Of a stretch of 64,000 nt of DNA, positions 12,101 to 24,446 are shown piece by piece. A program made the translations under genes and the position numbers. Positions within the stretch are counted from its first letter, which is position 1, and each line of letters starts with the position of its first letter. The notes beneath the pieces are model-generated. The model worked only from the letters and a program-made list of their open reading frames with translations, had not been told where the DNA came from and made no database searches. Source of the stretch: Ciona savignyi (taxonomy: Eukaryota > Chordata > Ascidiacea > Phlebobranchia > Cionidae); contig CH000799.1 of the NCBI GenBank assembly GCA_000149265.1, positions 62,001-126,000 on the forward strand, given 5' to 3'.

Positions 12101-13820
12101 GAATGAAATAATCATAAAAATTGACTAAGGTATATGTTCGATAAAAGCCACTAAGCATCCAATGACCGGAACGGTAGAGATGATCCTATACAAAAACATT
12201 AAACTTTCTAAGTTTGATCTAATATAAACAGTTCGTGTGTGCTCTCGCATTATTTAAAAATGTATTTACTAATTCTTCCATTAAAGAAAGTGTTATGACT
12301 GAATTTGCGGGATTTTTTACTTTAGCATTCCGATTTTTCTCTCCCGGCTTAGATTTCCACCCTCTTGGGCATAAATAATTAAGTGGTGTGATCGGACACT
12401 AGTTCAAACGTTCAACATTGGCATTGATGTAACACTACTTCATTATTTATTGTACGAATTATTCTTAACCGTAATCCGGCATCAACCTGTCAACATGTCA
12501 GATTAACCACCCCCTTTCGATTTTTGACAATGACGGCCCGATTTAAGTTATCCACGATAAGTTACAAATGAAATGATAATTTATTCATGAGCATCCAATT
12601 GGCGAGTAGAAGGGCGCACATGCATTAACTGTTCACGTCGATGCCAAGAAGCAATTTTAATTAGTAACTGTTGGGTATTTTCGAATGCAGCTAATACTGC
12701 AGAACAAAAAAGCAAATTTCCACGGACCTCTTGTTGCCAGGTGAAATCTTCTACCTCTTACATCAGTCGTCATAATGTCGGGTATTCCCCGTCGTATTGA
12801 CTTAATGTGATAATTCCTGCAGCGTCGAACTTCGTCCGGATCATTGCCTAAAGGCCTGCCTGATCGAACTCTTCCAGTAGTAGTGGAAGTTTGCAAAACT
12901 CGGTCAGGTACTCCGTATATACCACTCGACCCTGTACACCAATATATCAGCATATGTGAAGGTAAATCAAGCCAATACCACACGGGCGCGCAAGAAGAAG
13001 TACAAATTGATTATACTCTTCATTTCGAAAAATCGATACTGTTACCTTCACCCACACATTCGACAAAACACAACATGACAAAATCTTACTTTTCCCTCTC
13101 AATTTTCCAACAGTATTTATATAGTAAATGGTAATGTTAAGTTTTAGAACAAGTTCTATGTTGAAATGGAGCGTGGGGACTACAGTACATAATCTATCAG
13201 ATTGAGTTCAAATACCAAAAAAACATTTACGTAAAGCATTTGAAAATCTTCTTTATAGCTGTTTCCAATATTTTTTCTCTTTAATTATAAAACAAATTGA
13301 GTAGCTTACGATCTTACTTGGCAACATAAAAATCTGAACATTGCCCGGAACATCATCAAGGTTTATCGACGCATGACTTGCGTATGGCATATATGGTGGG
13401 TTAATAAAGAAAGCAGTTGCGAGGATGAAGCAAAGAGTTCATCAATTTAGGCCTACCTGTAATAGTGCTCATGCAAGCAGGTCCATCTGCTATAACAGGA
13501 GCCACTGACATAAGATGTCGACCGTCGTCTGCAGCTGTCTTCCCTCCCACCTTTGCAAATTCTTCATACGTCGTTGCTGCTTTGGTTGTGCGATATTGAC
13601 GCCGTTTATTGGCTACCGAATTATCTAGCGCTTTCCCAACACGAGATTCATGGGTTGGACTTGATCTGGGACACGCTTCGACTGCCTTGTGGTGTTCAGG
13701 TGAATCGCCAGAAGACGATGGACTCTGACTACCAGAAGTCGCATTCTGCTTGCTCGTATTTATTTCCCTTCTCATTTGGCCATCCATTAATCGATCGACG
13801 CTTTTCAGATGGTTATTCAA
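6158..13820 (-). CDS. Multi-pass membrane protein, ten exons, family unknown
   Basis: Exons that join in consistent phase are 13820-13457, 12931-12755, 12033-11443, 11187-11019, 10243-10106, 9606-9465, 9414-9292, 6823-6678 and 6347-6158 (stop). The first may be preceded by another exon, because an acceptor (ATTCAG) lies just upstream; an ATG in MDGQMRRE could be the start. The N-terminal part is polar and basic. Hydrophobic segments follow: WLFSISVAFLCVICPLMSFV, IIGSFPSFLLCIFARLVVMV, INIAGMPLQLITGALGV, LIIATAAKALDGAAGGCILF, VVGTVFALLLCIVFSTLLVI and VFMLLLSMGITAWAASLLGI, so six or so membrane passes are likely. Between passes is a large basic loop (QRREQHKGPAAHGHR). I cannot name the family. 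The intron between 9292 and 6823 contains a dead pogo-type transposon. Confidence 0.65.
7140..9236 (-). mobile_element. pogo/Tigger-type DNA transposon, 2.1 kb, inactive
   Basis: The element is flanked by TA dinucleotides (7138-7139 and 9237-9238). Its terminal inverted repeats of about 20 bp read GGGGAGAGTGGTACTCAGTG at the left and the complement of CACTCAGTACCACTCTCCCC at the right, with one mismatch. Shorter copies of the motif TCTCACTG(A/G)GTAC occur just inside both ends (about 7327-7382 and 8836-8872), as subterminal repeats. The coding remnant is on the minus strand. It sits in an intron of the multi-pass membrane protein gene, in the same orientation as the gene. Confidence 0.85.
7713..8560 (-). 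pseudogene. pogo-type DDE transposase remnant
   Basis: Conserved blocks of the DDE_1 (pogo/jerky) transposase appear in order on the minus strand: IFNLDETGTPIVSASKAILA near 8390-8310, then WMNSDLFSQVMEHFIKHASS, then VTTLTLPPHCSHKMQQLDA near 8000-7930, and NVGELVEIAYMKSMTP near 7840-7800. The second catalytic block reads IFYNHEIH where active relatives have L-D-N-H-x-x-H, so the catalytic Asp is replaced by Tyr. Reading frames change between blocks. The protein is dead. Confidence 0.8.
9684..9735. repeat. Short tandem duplication, 28-bp period
   Basis: The sequence CAGGTGACTTGAGGGAACCA occurs at 9684 and again at 9712, with the next few bases also shared. It lies in an intron of the multi-pass membrane protein gene and looks like a simple local duplication. 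Confidence 0.8.
10567..10835. mobile_element. hAT-type MITE, 269 bp
   Basis: The terminal inverted repeats are CAGGGGTCGGCAACC at the left and, at the right, GATTGCCGACCCCTG, imperfect at one base. Termini of the form CAGGGGTCGGCAA are characteristic of hAT elements. The flanks (CGTTAAGG and CACTTAAG) are only partly alike, so the target duplication has decayed or the ends have shifted. It lies in an intron of the multi-pass membrane protein gene. Confidence 0.75.
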
Positions 13821-15159
13821 ACAAAGCTGAATTATTGATAGAGCAAAGAAATACGTGTATCAATGAGCTGCATATTTGCATCGAAATTAATTTCTTACTC
13901 AAGAGAGGTAATTTCAAAGTAACTTTTAAAACAACGTGTAGGCCGACATGGTTTCGACACTATAAAAAGTTCTTACTATTCTGTTGTTACTTTCTGTGCT
14001 AAACCTTTGAGCATTCAATATCTAGCATATATATACCTATGTGATTTCCGGCAATGACTACATACTAATAAAATTATTTAATAATCGTATCTCTTCGATG
14101 TCCAAAACAAACTTTATTTTGCCTTGATTCGAACATTGTTTTTTTTTGCTACTACTTTGGCTTTAGACGGCGGGGTGTACAAACAATGTCGACTTGGCGT
14201 GCTGCATACACCATTATATATCCTGAGGTATGATATGAGAGGATTCAATTAAATAATTTATCACATGTCACGCAGTGGTAAACACTGCACTGCAATCCGG
14301 GAGAGATACTTTAGTTTGAGTCACCTCTGCTACGTTCTACTGAATTTATTATGATCAAAACCAAGCGACTGTTCACCTCAAAATGCCGCGCGGGACTAAA
14401 GGTTTATACAACAAATTTTATACTTTTAATCCCTTTTTTCTCTTTGTAACTATTACACGCAGAAACCAAAGCAAATGACTTTTAGAGTTTACTGTAAAAC
14501 TTATGAAAGACTGCAGAACCTATGCATAAAAACAGCTGTAAATACGCTTCAGGCGATTCACTTCTAAACCTCATATACCGATCATGTCTAATCACAACAT
14601 TGAAAGTGTTAAATGTGAAAAGGTGCTTTCTGCCTTTAGACTAAATCCCTGGTAGGCAACGACATGTGGATAGTAGTAACATATCCTTCTTTGCAATGGG
14701 CGAAAGCATCGTCTTATAGCTAACGAAGTCAATGAAAAACCTACTGTAGACCAGGCATAATATATATTTAGACGATACAGTTAATAATAAGAAATACATT
14801 ATTTACGGCCTTTAAAATACTTATCTATTGTTAGATGGCAAATACTAAATGACACTTAAAACATTGGTTTATGTATAATTTATTAAGATATTTGATCAAA
14901 AAGCTAAGTGCCGCAGGAAGCAATGTGTCAAAGCATGGGATAAAAAGACCAAATTAATAAATACCTGCGGTTGCCTATAAAGTACGTCAGGATATATTTC
15001 CATTTTAACAACATGGCGATGTAGCAATAACAAAATGGCCTGAAATTTGTAATCACAAAACAATACTTTCTTTATGTAATTAGTATACGCTATATGTGCA
15101 AGAAAATCAATTTAAATCTAGTGTAAAAATATTTTGTTCCTAAATTAAAATTCGGACAA
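13821..15159. other. Intergenic stretch, nothing recognised
   Basis: AT-rich sequence between the multi-pass membrane gene and the elongase gene. A longer plus-strand open frame over 13553-14002 overlaps the opposite-strand exon and has no coding character. No repeat family seen elsewhere in the window is recognisable here. Confidence 0.45.
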
Positions 15160-17244
15160 TCACAGTCGACGTTGGCGAACCGATCCGTCTGATTGGGTGG
15201 CACCGTTGGTGTGTTCCAACTTGGCTGCCTCTGATAGTGTGCTGTGTTTCTGTTGGAAGAAAATGGATTGAAATCAGTGCTGACACGAAAACAGATCGGG
15301 CGGGGATAAAGGCTGAAAATTGACGCGTCGGTCCTGTGCAAATATGATTCAAAAAGTAATAGGCGGTGATCTGATTAATATTTCATGCATACCTGACTGG
15401 AAGCTTGGCTGGAATAAGAGCGCTGGAAAAATTGGGCAAAAAGCACGAGGTATGACGCATACATGAAGCCGCCCGCAAGAGAGTGGGAGTTGGATGTTTT
15501 GCAGTCGCTATCGTTGCCCATGACAATGATATAAGTCATGAAAGAGCAGCCTAGCAACATCTGCACAATCTGCGGACACGAAAAATAACTCAAGTCGAAC
15601 CGTCTTATTTTGAACGATACTAACGGCAACGTCACAGATTTAATATTCATGGAAAATTGATCAGACGCTTCGCTTTTGCGCTATCAATTGTTTTTAATAT
15701 GGAATGCACTATTGCGGTTTCAACGTTATCGTTATTCAAATGAGATATGAATATAGAGTATATATAAAGATTTGGAAGTGTTAGCCTACTGAGAAATGCA
15801 GGAGTTAAAATCGAAGTCAATTAATATTCTAAGAAGAGTTGACGCACCTCATTGGAGCATCTATAATCACAAGGGAGAATATTGACCAAAATAAATACCT
15901 GGAAAAGTGTTATAGATATACTGACAACCCTCGGAATTTTGAACTCGGCCGCTTTGAGAGAATAGTAAGTGTACATGAAAGCGTGGATAACAGCATTGAG
16001 TCCCATGAATATGCAACTTCCTACATGTGCAATAATAAAGGGTCATGAGAAATAATGACACAAAAATACAACTTTTACCACACTTTAACTTCGCTAACTC
16101 GAAAGTGGGTATATGGTATATTAATAAGTACGATGGTAATAATGGACAAACATAAAAGCTTTTTCATGACTGAAAAACATGAGTAAATCAAAATAATAAT
16201 TTATAATTTAAACCTTAATTATAAGATGAAGGTAATAGTATATGAAATAATAAATTGAAAGCTTAAGCTTTTTAGTGTTACATTGAGCAAAGATTACCAA
16301 AATTATATAGATTTTTTTGGTACTTGAAGTTGTACGCTACCCTGTAATGTTTTTAGTTTTGTTGCCAAAATTAGGATCCCCAAAGTTTTTAAAAAGCAAA
16401 CTAAGTTGTCAATTGTACCAACAGTAAGATCTTAGTCGAGATGATACGACTAACCTGCGTAGTTATTTTGCACGTTGAACCAACAGAATAGCGCCACCGT
16501 CAAGTGATGGTACCAATGCAGAAAAATCAGAGGCTTCTTACGAAACACAATAAAAACGGTGTCGCCTAAATTAGAATATATGTATCTGCTTTATATTTTG
16601 GCGGCTTCAGTTAGTCCGGTAGGGTGGTAGAACGTTTGCTTTTAATCGACAGGCTGGAAAATCGAAACAAGATGCTGGCTTTTAGCAGGTTGTCTCTGTG
16701 GGCAAGGCACGTATCGCCTGAAACGTGACACATTTATCCCTCGACGGAATTAACGTGTCATAAACAGTAGGAGCGTATCTTGTCTTTTATACTATAATCT
16801 ACATAGCTCATTTAACCCTTAGGTGGATACGGAGTAATCTGACGAACGAACGTGTTATATTGCTCACTGCATTTTACCATTTAATAATTAATCCTAGTTT
16901 GCGGTATTTGTAAACCGACATTCTATTTCCTAGCATAACACGGTCGTCATTCTCTTAAACGCTTTTTAAATACAATACATAAATATCAAAAACAAAAAAA
17001 TTCCCTATAAAAAATAAGCGTACAGATTTGCCCTTTACCGTATTCCAGAAACTTGCTGTAGAGAAAAGCGTAAGTCCAATTAGGATGGATAAGACGCTCA
17101 ACAATCGGTCCCGTACACACCATGCTGTGGATACCACCTTCGTTGTATAAGTCGTACATTAGAGTCATTAACCTCACCGCGCCGATTATGCTGAACACGG
17201 CCAGTAGTATTGACCAGTACAGCATGGGTCTCCGAAGGTCGTAT
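15160..17244 (-). CDS. ELOVL6-like very-long-chain fatty-acid elongase (copy 1)
   Basis: Exons that join in phase are 17244-17039 (206 nt), 16565-16455 (111 nt), 16020-15899 (122 nt), 15569-15393 (177 nt) and 15249-15160 (stop). The ELO family condenses malonyl-CoA with a fatty acyl-CoA in the ER membrane. Hallmarks are [20 protein letters not shown], the catalytic histidine box in [31 protein letters not shown], and the membrane block [16 protein letters not shown]. The short C-terminal exon ends QRRL without a clear KKXX retention signal. The N-terminal exon found in copy 2 is not visible upstream; an alternative ATG in the first-exon frame lies at about 17384. Family assignment is secure; substrate class is inferred from similarity to ELOVL6. 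Confidence 0.88.
16615..16860 (+). repeat. Degraded tRNA SINE copy in an elongase intron
   Basis: Blocks of the tRNA SINE can be followed in order (CTTTTAATCGACAGGCTGG, GTGGGCAAGGCACGTATCGC, ATACGGAGTAATCTGACG), heavily diverged and without the TATCC tail. It lies between the first and second recognised exons of the elongase. Confidence 0.6.
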
Positions 17245-17607
17245 CTGAATAGATTTCCGTTTATAAATGATGGGTGGCGTAAAATAAATGTATTTACATC
17301 TATTGTCTGTAAAACCGAGCTTCCCACTGAATCGATCTCGCCCATCACTATAATTAATAGAACGTTGAGACTACTGTACATAGTTGTCGGTCTTGGTGGC
17401 GATTCGACCGCACAACCGCGCAATGACTAGGTGTTTTTATATATTCCCTTAAATTGGCAAAATAGTCTATTAAAAAGGGTCGGGTGATCGAATAGTTAAC
17501 TCGACCAATTAAAATACCGTCTTCTGTCATAGTGACGAGCCCAACATAGGATGGAAACTAAGTTATGTCAAAAAACTCTATTATTGTAAAAAATCGAAGT
17601 CAGTAAC

Positions 17608-18240
17608 TCATCGCGCGCACCTTCGGGTTACCGTAGCTATTGCAGTGTGTCGTGTATCACCGAGACATTCCTTTAGTTTTAGTAGAAATCTCCCGACATC
17701 TACCAGAGCGGGTAATAGAATCGAAATAAAACTTTGTCATTAGTTAGACAACATGATATAGATATGCAAAATCCAAATTTTCGGGTGTTAAATTTAGAGG
17801 AATTACCTTGCGACGTTAAAAACTAAAACAGTATTTTTTCCAAAAAAAAATATTTACATAAACCAGGGGAATTCCCGAAGCCGTAAAAAACTAAATCCAG
17901 CTGTTGCTTCTTTTCACTTTTGTGCTTAACAAGAGGCTTTAATTTAAAACATGTGTGGTGAAATGTTCATAAATCTACATGAAATTTTTACAACACATGG
18001 AAAAAATATTGGTTTGCTACCTCAAGGACCCATGCATTTCTGCTTGCAGAAGACTATATACTGGGTGTATAAAATGAATTAAATATATGTTTGATTGATT
18101 AGCCTAAACTAAATAAATATAAACTGGCTTACTTCGCTTTTCATTCCGGCAGATTAGTGTGGTGGTTTAGTGCGTCGCTTTTTTGCAGAAGGGTTGCAGG
18201 TACAAAACTGGTTGTTAGCTAATCAGTTGTGTTTGTAGTT
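17608..18240. repeat. Mosaic of SINE and satellite remnants
   Basis: A minus-strand piece of the SINE body occupies about 17608-17690 (CGGGTTACCGTAGCTATTGC). It runs directly into a diverged monomer of the 337-bp satellite (about 17690-17960, with GACATCTACCAGAG, TAGACAACATG and GGGGAATTCCCGAAG). A plus-strand SINE head follows at about 18150-18235. Beyond this, 18240-20140 shows an 18-bp palindrome (GTTTCTGCCGGCAGAAAC, near 18800) and no genes. Confidence 0.6.
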
Positions 18241-20143
18241 TTAGAAGCCAACATAACAAAACATGTTGATCGACCATTTTGGAATTTTTGGGATTATGAG
18301 ATTCTAGACAATGTCACATTGATAAAACAGGCCTACAATCGCTTGTTGAAATAAACAACATGTACATGTCAGAGTTGTTGTTAAATCATTTTTAACATAA
18401 TATGTCCCTAATTAATTGCATTTGCAGTGTAAACAGCTGAATTAAATATGTTTTTTCTTTTCTTATTATTTGATCATTATCCGTTTAATGAGAGTTGATG
18501 TTTAAGTTTTAACAATATTACTTCTTTTTAACTAGAGAGTGTCAACCACGTGTTATCCACCACTGTTTTTAAAGCCCCTGTTGATTGTACACTATTTTTT
18601 TTTGCTTTATTTAAAATATTAGGGTTTCCTAGCTACCCAATCACCTTTGGTATATCTTGTACAACATTTTTTCTGCAAACAGAAACTTATGGCTTTCCGA
18701 ATTACCAATTTAAACTTGATATCTATATTTCTAAATGAAACAAACATGTGGCCTGCTTAAATAACCCCCAATGTTATATCCTATATAAGAGCATAACGTT
18801 TGTTTCTGCCGGCAGAAACTAATGGGTTTCCCGAGTTACCAATCCAAATTTAATATATTCATGTTTTCCGAATAAAGTATTCACGGTATACAAAAAAACG
18901 ACAATAGAAACAAAGAAAAATTCTTTTTTTTAAGTATTGCTGGATTTTCGGGGATTTTTTAATTAATACATTTTTTATTGTTATTTAATATTTTTACCAC
19001 AATAAAATGCCTAAAATGCAAGAAAATGGTGGATGTGCTAATATGTGTCACTGCTTATCTAATACATTTTAACTAACACTTTTAACAAGTTAAATCATTA
19101 GGTCATTTTATTCCTGTTATTATGGTAAGATTAAGCAGACTAATCAGTAGTTTAGGTGCGGTTAAGTGATGGGGGTTTTTGATAAATAGTTCATGGTGGG
19201 TATGGTATATTCCATCCATATTTTTTGGCCCTTAAATTCATGTTAGTTTTAAGAGTTGAGCTGACTTATATAAGTAGTAACAGTGTGTTATACATAGTAA
19301 GTTATGAATTTTATATTTTAATGTATTTCCGTGGTAACTTGCGGTATGTAATGTCCGTTCTTCACTTTCCCAGTTTATTTTATTTACCTACAATTTACCT
19401 TACAATTTAAATAATCCTCACTAGTTCGAAACATCAACTGTTACAGAATAACCGGTGCCGAACATTCGCAAAACGGCAATCCTGCTTATATTCTCGGGCC
19501 TCTCGGGAATTTTACTGACGCAATTTATCAGAATTTGCCACTGTAGATTCAAACCATATTAGCTAGCACCGCCAGATTTAACTCGATTGGACTTTGCTTC
19601 CTTTTTAAGCGAAAATGTGACTTATCACATCGCATATTTTTTGTTGTATCTACATTTTGTATATATTTATCTTAGTTTTGTGTTGCCCCCTTATTTAAAC
19701 GCTTAATAATATTGTATTTACGATTGATTAAGTGTATACTAATTTGGGGACACTGGCTCATTTAAATTATAATTATGTTTTTCTAAATTGATTTAAACAT
19801 CCTAATATTTCTTAAAAATTTAAAGTAAGTACCGGTACCGGTATTCCTTTCTTATCCGGAAATATCAGCGAAAAAGCCAAAAATCCTCAAAAATAGGCCG
19901 CTTTTTTACATTTTGTTCCGATAGTGGGAATTTCCCTTGGGGTTTTTGTAAAATTAAAGGATGTTGCAAAATATGACCATGTCAGTTAGGATTTTGGATC
20001 TTATATAACTGGTGATTTCTAGATACATACAAAAAACAATATAATTGTTACAGACAATAACAAATGTAGGTATTAAAACCCATATACCTTAAACAACCTT
20101 TCATAATTAGCTCAGTCACTTGATTCCTGATAAGAAATACTGG

Positions 20144-21040
20144 TACCGTAAACCGGGGTGTATAGGGACAATTTTGGCAGATAATTTTAAATAACTTTTT
20201 TTTATAAATCATTGGTAATACATTTTTGGTGTTATTTTATGTCCATGAATAGTAAGTATATATACAATACAAAACTTTTGAATTATTTTTAGATTTTTAC
20301 TATCTTTTTTTTTATTAAAACTGACTGTCCCTATTCACCTCCGTTTCGGGGTGAATAGGGACGCTATTTGTTTTAACACATTTTAAGATACAGGGACTGT
20401 CTTGTCCCTCTTAATTAATGTAAAGGGGTGAAGAGGTACACATAGTGTTTTAAAAAAGAAATATTGTTGCTTTCAATAATCAATAGAAAGATTGTACTTA
20501 AGCATAAAACTACACATTGTACTACTCATCTAATGTATATCGTTATGAAATCACAAGTTTGAATTTGGATCAAATATCATAACACCATGTTGTCTACGTT
20601 GCAGACACACATATAGACCTGTTTGGCCACATATTTGTTAATACCTAATAATGGTTTTGTCAACTGGTTGTACATGCACAAATTTAGTGCCATTATTTTC
20701 CGTATGCCATAGGAAAGTTCTTTCAAACTTCCCCGATGGAAGATTTTGTTAATTAAAGTATATTTCTCCTTTTCTATGAGAATTCTGTTTTGATGTGCTG
20801 GATAAGCTGCATCTCTATCCCATTGGTTAGGATTATTTGCCCTCCGTTCGGCTTTGTCTCTTTTTATATGTCGATACAGGGCACTCTTGGCTATTTTAAT
20901 TTTTTCTTCTTAAATTTTTGCCCGATTCAATTTTTTTGTGATCAATTTTTTATATTGCTTTCTTCTCACTTTACCATGTATACACATGGCATCTTAATTC
21001 TTGGCTATTTGATTTTAAATGGTGTCCCTATTCACCCCTA
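20144..21040 (-). mobile_element. pogo-like transposon remnant with transposase HTH piece
   Basis: The left end reads GTAAACCGGGGTGTATAGGG, and the right part holds GTGTCCCTATTCACCCC, inverted with one mismatch over 15 bp. Copies of the CCCTATTCACC motif repeat inside (about 20330-20355). On the minus strand at about 20920-20650 an open stretch contains IAKSALYRHIKRDKAERR, a helix-turn-helix block of the psq/pogo transposase type. The true right end is probably missing, because another copy of this terminus at 46741-46785 carries additional bases. Confidence 0.6.
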
Positions 21041-21373
21041 AATAATTGCTTTTCGTCAAAAAATTAATAAAATGAAAATATTGATGTAATGCATTGTATG
21101 ATCATAATGATTTTTTTAATATGAATACCATATAGTAGAATCTGTTGCCTAAAAAAATAAGACAAAGATCGAATTAAATATATTTCAAATACATAAAGTT
21201 TTACCCTAGATCAAATTTTGTAACATCTTTTTACCATTTTCAGTGGTAAAACACGGCAACTATAGTAATATAATAATAATATAAACTATAATTATATGAC
21301 ATATATAATATTCTTTATCCAGCTTAGTTATGGGTCCCATTTGAAAAATTGGGACACATATTGTTTTTGTCCG

Positions 21374-21374
<1 letters not shown>

Positions 21375-21405
<31 letters not shown>

Positions 21406-21423
21406 TTTTTTTTTCTTTTTTTT
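21375..21423. repeat. Poly(T) tract
   Basis: A run of almost only T, interrupted by single C bases, abuts the first unit of the satellite array. It may be the tail of a retroposed sequence on the minus strand or simple slippage. Confidence 0.8.
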
Positions 21424-21436
21424 CGTCAAACGCTTG

Positions 21437-22872
21437 ACAGGCATGGCATGTCGCCCCGACATCTACCAGAAGGAAACATGGAATCGCAATGAGACTTTGC
21501 CATTTGTTAGACAACATGGTCTAGATGAGCAGAAAACAAAATTTTGGGAGATAAAACCAGGGGAATTCCCCTGGGACGTTAAAAACCGAAACGGTATTTT
21601 TTTTGGAAAAACTAGCTTTTTTGGGCATAGCGCTTAAACGACAGCTCCAATTTGAATCAGATTTGGTGAAATGTAAGTGCATTAGTAACTGATTTAACAC
21701 TTAGAAGAAATAAAAAAATTACCGAGGGAAATACCCTAAACAATACGATTTTGTTCTCAAATCATGATTGTGACAAGCACGCCATGTCGCCCCGACATCT
21801 ACTAGAAGGAAAAATGGAATCGCATTTAAACTTTGGTATTTGTTAGACAACATGGTCTAGATATACAGAAATAAAAATTTGGGTGATAAATCCAGGGGAA
21901 TTCCCCTTGGACGTTACAAACCAAAACGGTATTTTTTTCTAAAAAAATTAACTTTTTTGGGCATAGCGCTTGAACGGCAGTTACAATTTAAGTCAGAATT
22001 TCTGGAATGTAAGTGCGTTAGGCACTCATTTAACATTAAAAAAATAAAAAATAAATTACCTGGGGAAATACCCTAAAAATAAGATTTTGTTCTCAAATCA
22101 CGATTGTGACAGGCATGGCATGTCGCTCCGACATCTACCAGAAGGAAAAATGGAATCGCAATGAGACTTTGCCATTTGTTAGACAACATGGTCTAGATAA
22201 GCAAATATCAAAATTTTGGGTGATAAGTTTAGGGGAATTTCCCTGGGACGTTAAAAACCAAAGCGGTATTTTTTTCTAAAAAAAAAGCTTTTTTGGCATA
22301 GCGCTTGAACGGCTGCTCCAATTTAAATCAGATTTTCTAGAATGTAATTGCATTAGTCACTGATTTATCATTTAAAAGAAATAAAAAAATTACTTAGGGA
22401 AATACCCTAAAAAACAGGATTTTGTTCTCAAATCACGATTGTGACAGACATGCCATTTCGTTCCGACATCTACCATAAGAAAAAATGGAATTGCAATCAA
22501 ACTTTGTTAATGGTTAGACAACATGGTCTAGATATGCAGAAACCAAAATTTTGGGTAATGAATCTAGGGGAACTACCCTGAGACGTTAAACACCAAAACG
22601 GTATTTTTTTCTAAAAAATTAGCTTTTTTGCTCATAGCGCTAGAACGACAACTCCAATTTGAATTATATTTGGTGGTGGAATGTAAGTGCATTAGTCACT
22701 GATTTAACACTTAAAAGATATAAAAAATATTACTTAGGGAAATACCCTAAAAATAAGATTTTGTTTTCAATTCATGATTGTGACAAGCACGCCATGTCGC
22801 CCGACATCTACCAAAAGAAAAAATGGAATCGCAATTAAACTTTGTTATTTGTTAGACAACATGGTCTAGATA
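21437..22872. repeat. Satellite array, about 337-bp unit, five units
   Basis: Units begin with GACAGGCATGGCATGTCGCC or variants at 21437, 21774, 22108, 22444 and 22785; the last is cut short after about 88 bp. Shared landmarks in each unit are CGACATCTACCAGAAGGAAA, GTTAGACAACATGGTCTAGA, GGGGAATTCCCCTGGGACGT, GGGCATAGCGCTTGAACG and GGGAAATACCCTAAA. Several landmarks are themselves palindromic. Diverged single monomers occur at 17690-17960, 24447-24660 and 46300-46460, so the unit also exists as a dispersed repeat. No coding capacity. Confidence 0.85.
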
Positions 22873-23223
22873 TTGCAAATCCTTGTTTATCGGTTAGAGT
22901 AGAACTATTGTAGGGCCTCATGAGCCATGGTAATAACGGATATGTGGAATCACATATCGCTAGGAAACTAAATTAACTGACATTAATACAAATTGGACAA
23001 TTCACCTATGTAGCATCCAGAAATATCTTCTTTGGCCTAGGGACATTTTGTCCAACATTTCAGGTGATATTAACATACATGTTTTTTTGTATTTTATTTA
23101 TTTTCTTTTGCTCATTTTCAATCATTATAATCCGTTGTAGTTTGCAAGTACCTGTGCCTTTACAGCTAATTCAGTTTGCGACATTTTTGTCCTTTTTAAA
23201 CCATAAACCTGTAACAGCTAGAC

Positions 23224-24077
23224 CAGGGATGTCCAACCTGCGGCCCACCTGAGATTTTTGGCGGCCCGCTAGCCATTTTTACTCCAAGTATAGTATTTTG
23301 AACTTTAAATCTTGGCCTATTTAAAATGTATCAGTCAGCTTTTAGAGAGGCAGTAAACATCAAAACTGCAGAAAGAAACCTACTGACGACAAACACTTAT
23401 CTCATTGACTTTGTATTGCAGAAATGAGTTTTTGTTTCTTTCTTTATGTGTGTTATTTGTTTCTTTTTTTAAAGATGAAATTACTGGATTTCAATTGATT
23501 CTTTATGTACCCATTCAGGGCTGGAATAAAGGGATCGCGAAACGCTATTCGCGAACCGTTTTCTAAAGATCGCGAATTACAAAAGTTAACAAAATCGCGA
23601 AAATTACCGGTACTGATTTCGCGCACTTTTAATAATAAATCCTTAACACGTCAATATAACATCGTTTGCCTTTAACATAAAAATATTTATTTACCTTTGA
23701 CTTTACTTTGCATTAATGGCGTATAATAAGCATTGCTATCACAAGGCAATAATCGTCATTATGCGTTAATATACCTCGATTCCTTTATTTATGATTGGCG
23801 AGATGCGACACACCCCTTTTAAATTTACGTTTATTGCAGATTTATCATTACTGTACTACTAAATAACGGTACTGTCTGGTTTATAAAATAAATATCTTTC
23901 TGGTCGTTTAAGGCAATTTATCATAACCAAATTTTTTTTTCGCGCGCTTTCGCAAATCATTTCAAAACCATTAATTTGAACCCTGCCATTTGTATTGAAA
24001 TTTAATAGGTTCCACGGCCCATTGAATTATTTTAAGTGACAATGCGGCCCATTACAATAAAAGGTTGGACATCCCTG
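23224..24077. mobile_element. hAT-type MITE, long form, 854 bp
   Basis: The termini are CAGGGATGTCCAACCTGCGG and the inverted GGTTGGACATCCCTG. The perfect 8-bp target duplication AGCTAGAC lies at 23216-23223 and 24078-24085. The subterminal regions are rich in GCGGCCC motifs. The centre contains an A/T-rich, CGCGA-rich segment absent from the 300-bp forms at 46862 and 51178. Confidence 0.9.
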
Positions 24078-24446
24078 AGCTAGACCTATTAACACAACAC
24101 ACAGATTACCAGACTCGAAATGCATTCTTCCCTGCAATGCGCTTGAGCGGTCACGGTACGCTCAAAAAATGGACTAAGTGGACATGGAAACGCGAGGGGC
24201 CTGTTAGGCGGCCTATCCTAACAGGCTATGCCTTTAGGCGCAATACACAAAGGACATGGAAACGTAGTATACGTCATATTTTTTATTAATTTCACATTTT
24301 TCAGTATAGCACTTGACAGATTTGGCAGAGTGTTAAAGCTTTAGCCACTATTGTACTATACAGAATATATTTAAATTTACCCAAGAAAATACCATATAAT
24401 AATAAAAATTCGTCTCTATCTTATGCTTCTTATTCTTTTATGTTAA

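Noticed and set aside
13320-13375. A possible extra exon reading HASINLDDVPGNVQIFMLP on the minus strand
   Set aside because: Its acceptor does not fit the phase of the exon ending at 13457, whereas the exon starting at 12931 joins in phase without it.
13553-14002. Plus-strand open frame of about 150 codons
   Set aside because: Mostly antisense to the phase-consistent exon ending at 13457, then AT-rich sequence with no coding character.
17122-17430. Plus-strand open frame of about 100 codons
   Set aside because: Antisense of the first elongase exon, whose minus-strand translation matches the ELO family.
18800-18817. Perfect 18-bp palindrome as a regulatory site
   Set aside because: Similar TTCTGC...GCAGAA sequences appear in neighbouring degenerate repeats (about 18028, 18671, 46537), so it is most likely part of a repeat family.
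21260-21637. Frames with poly-Lys or poly-Phe
   Set aside because: Translation of the poly(T) tract and adjoining satellite.
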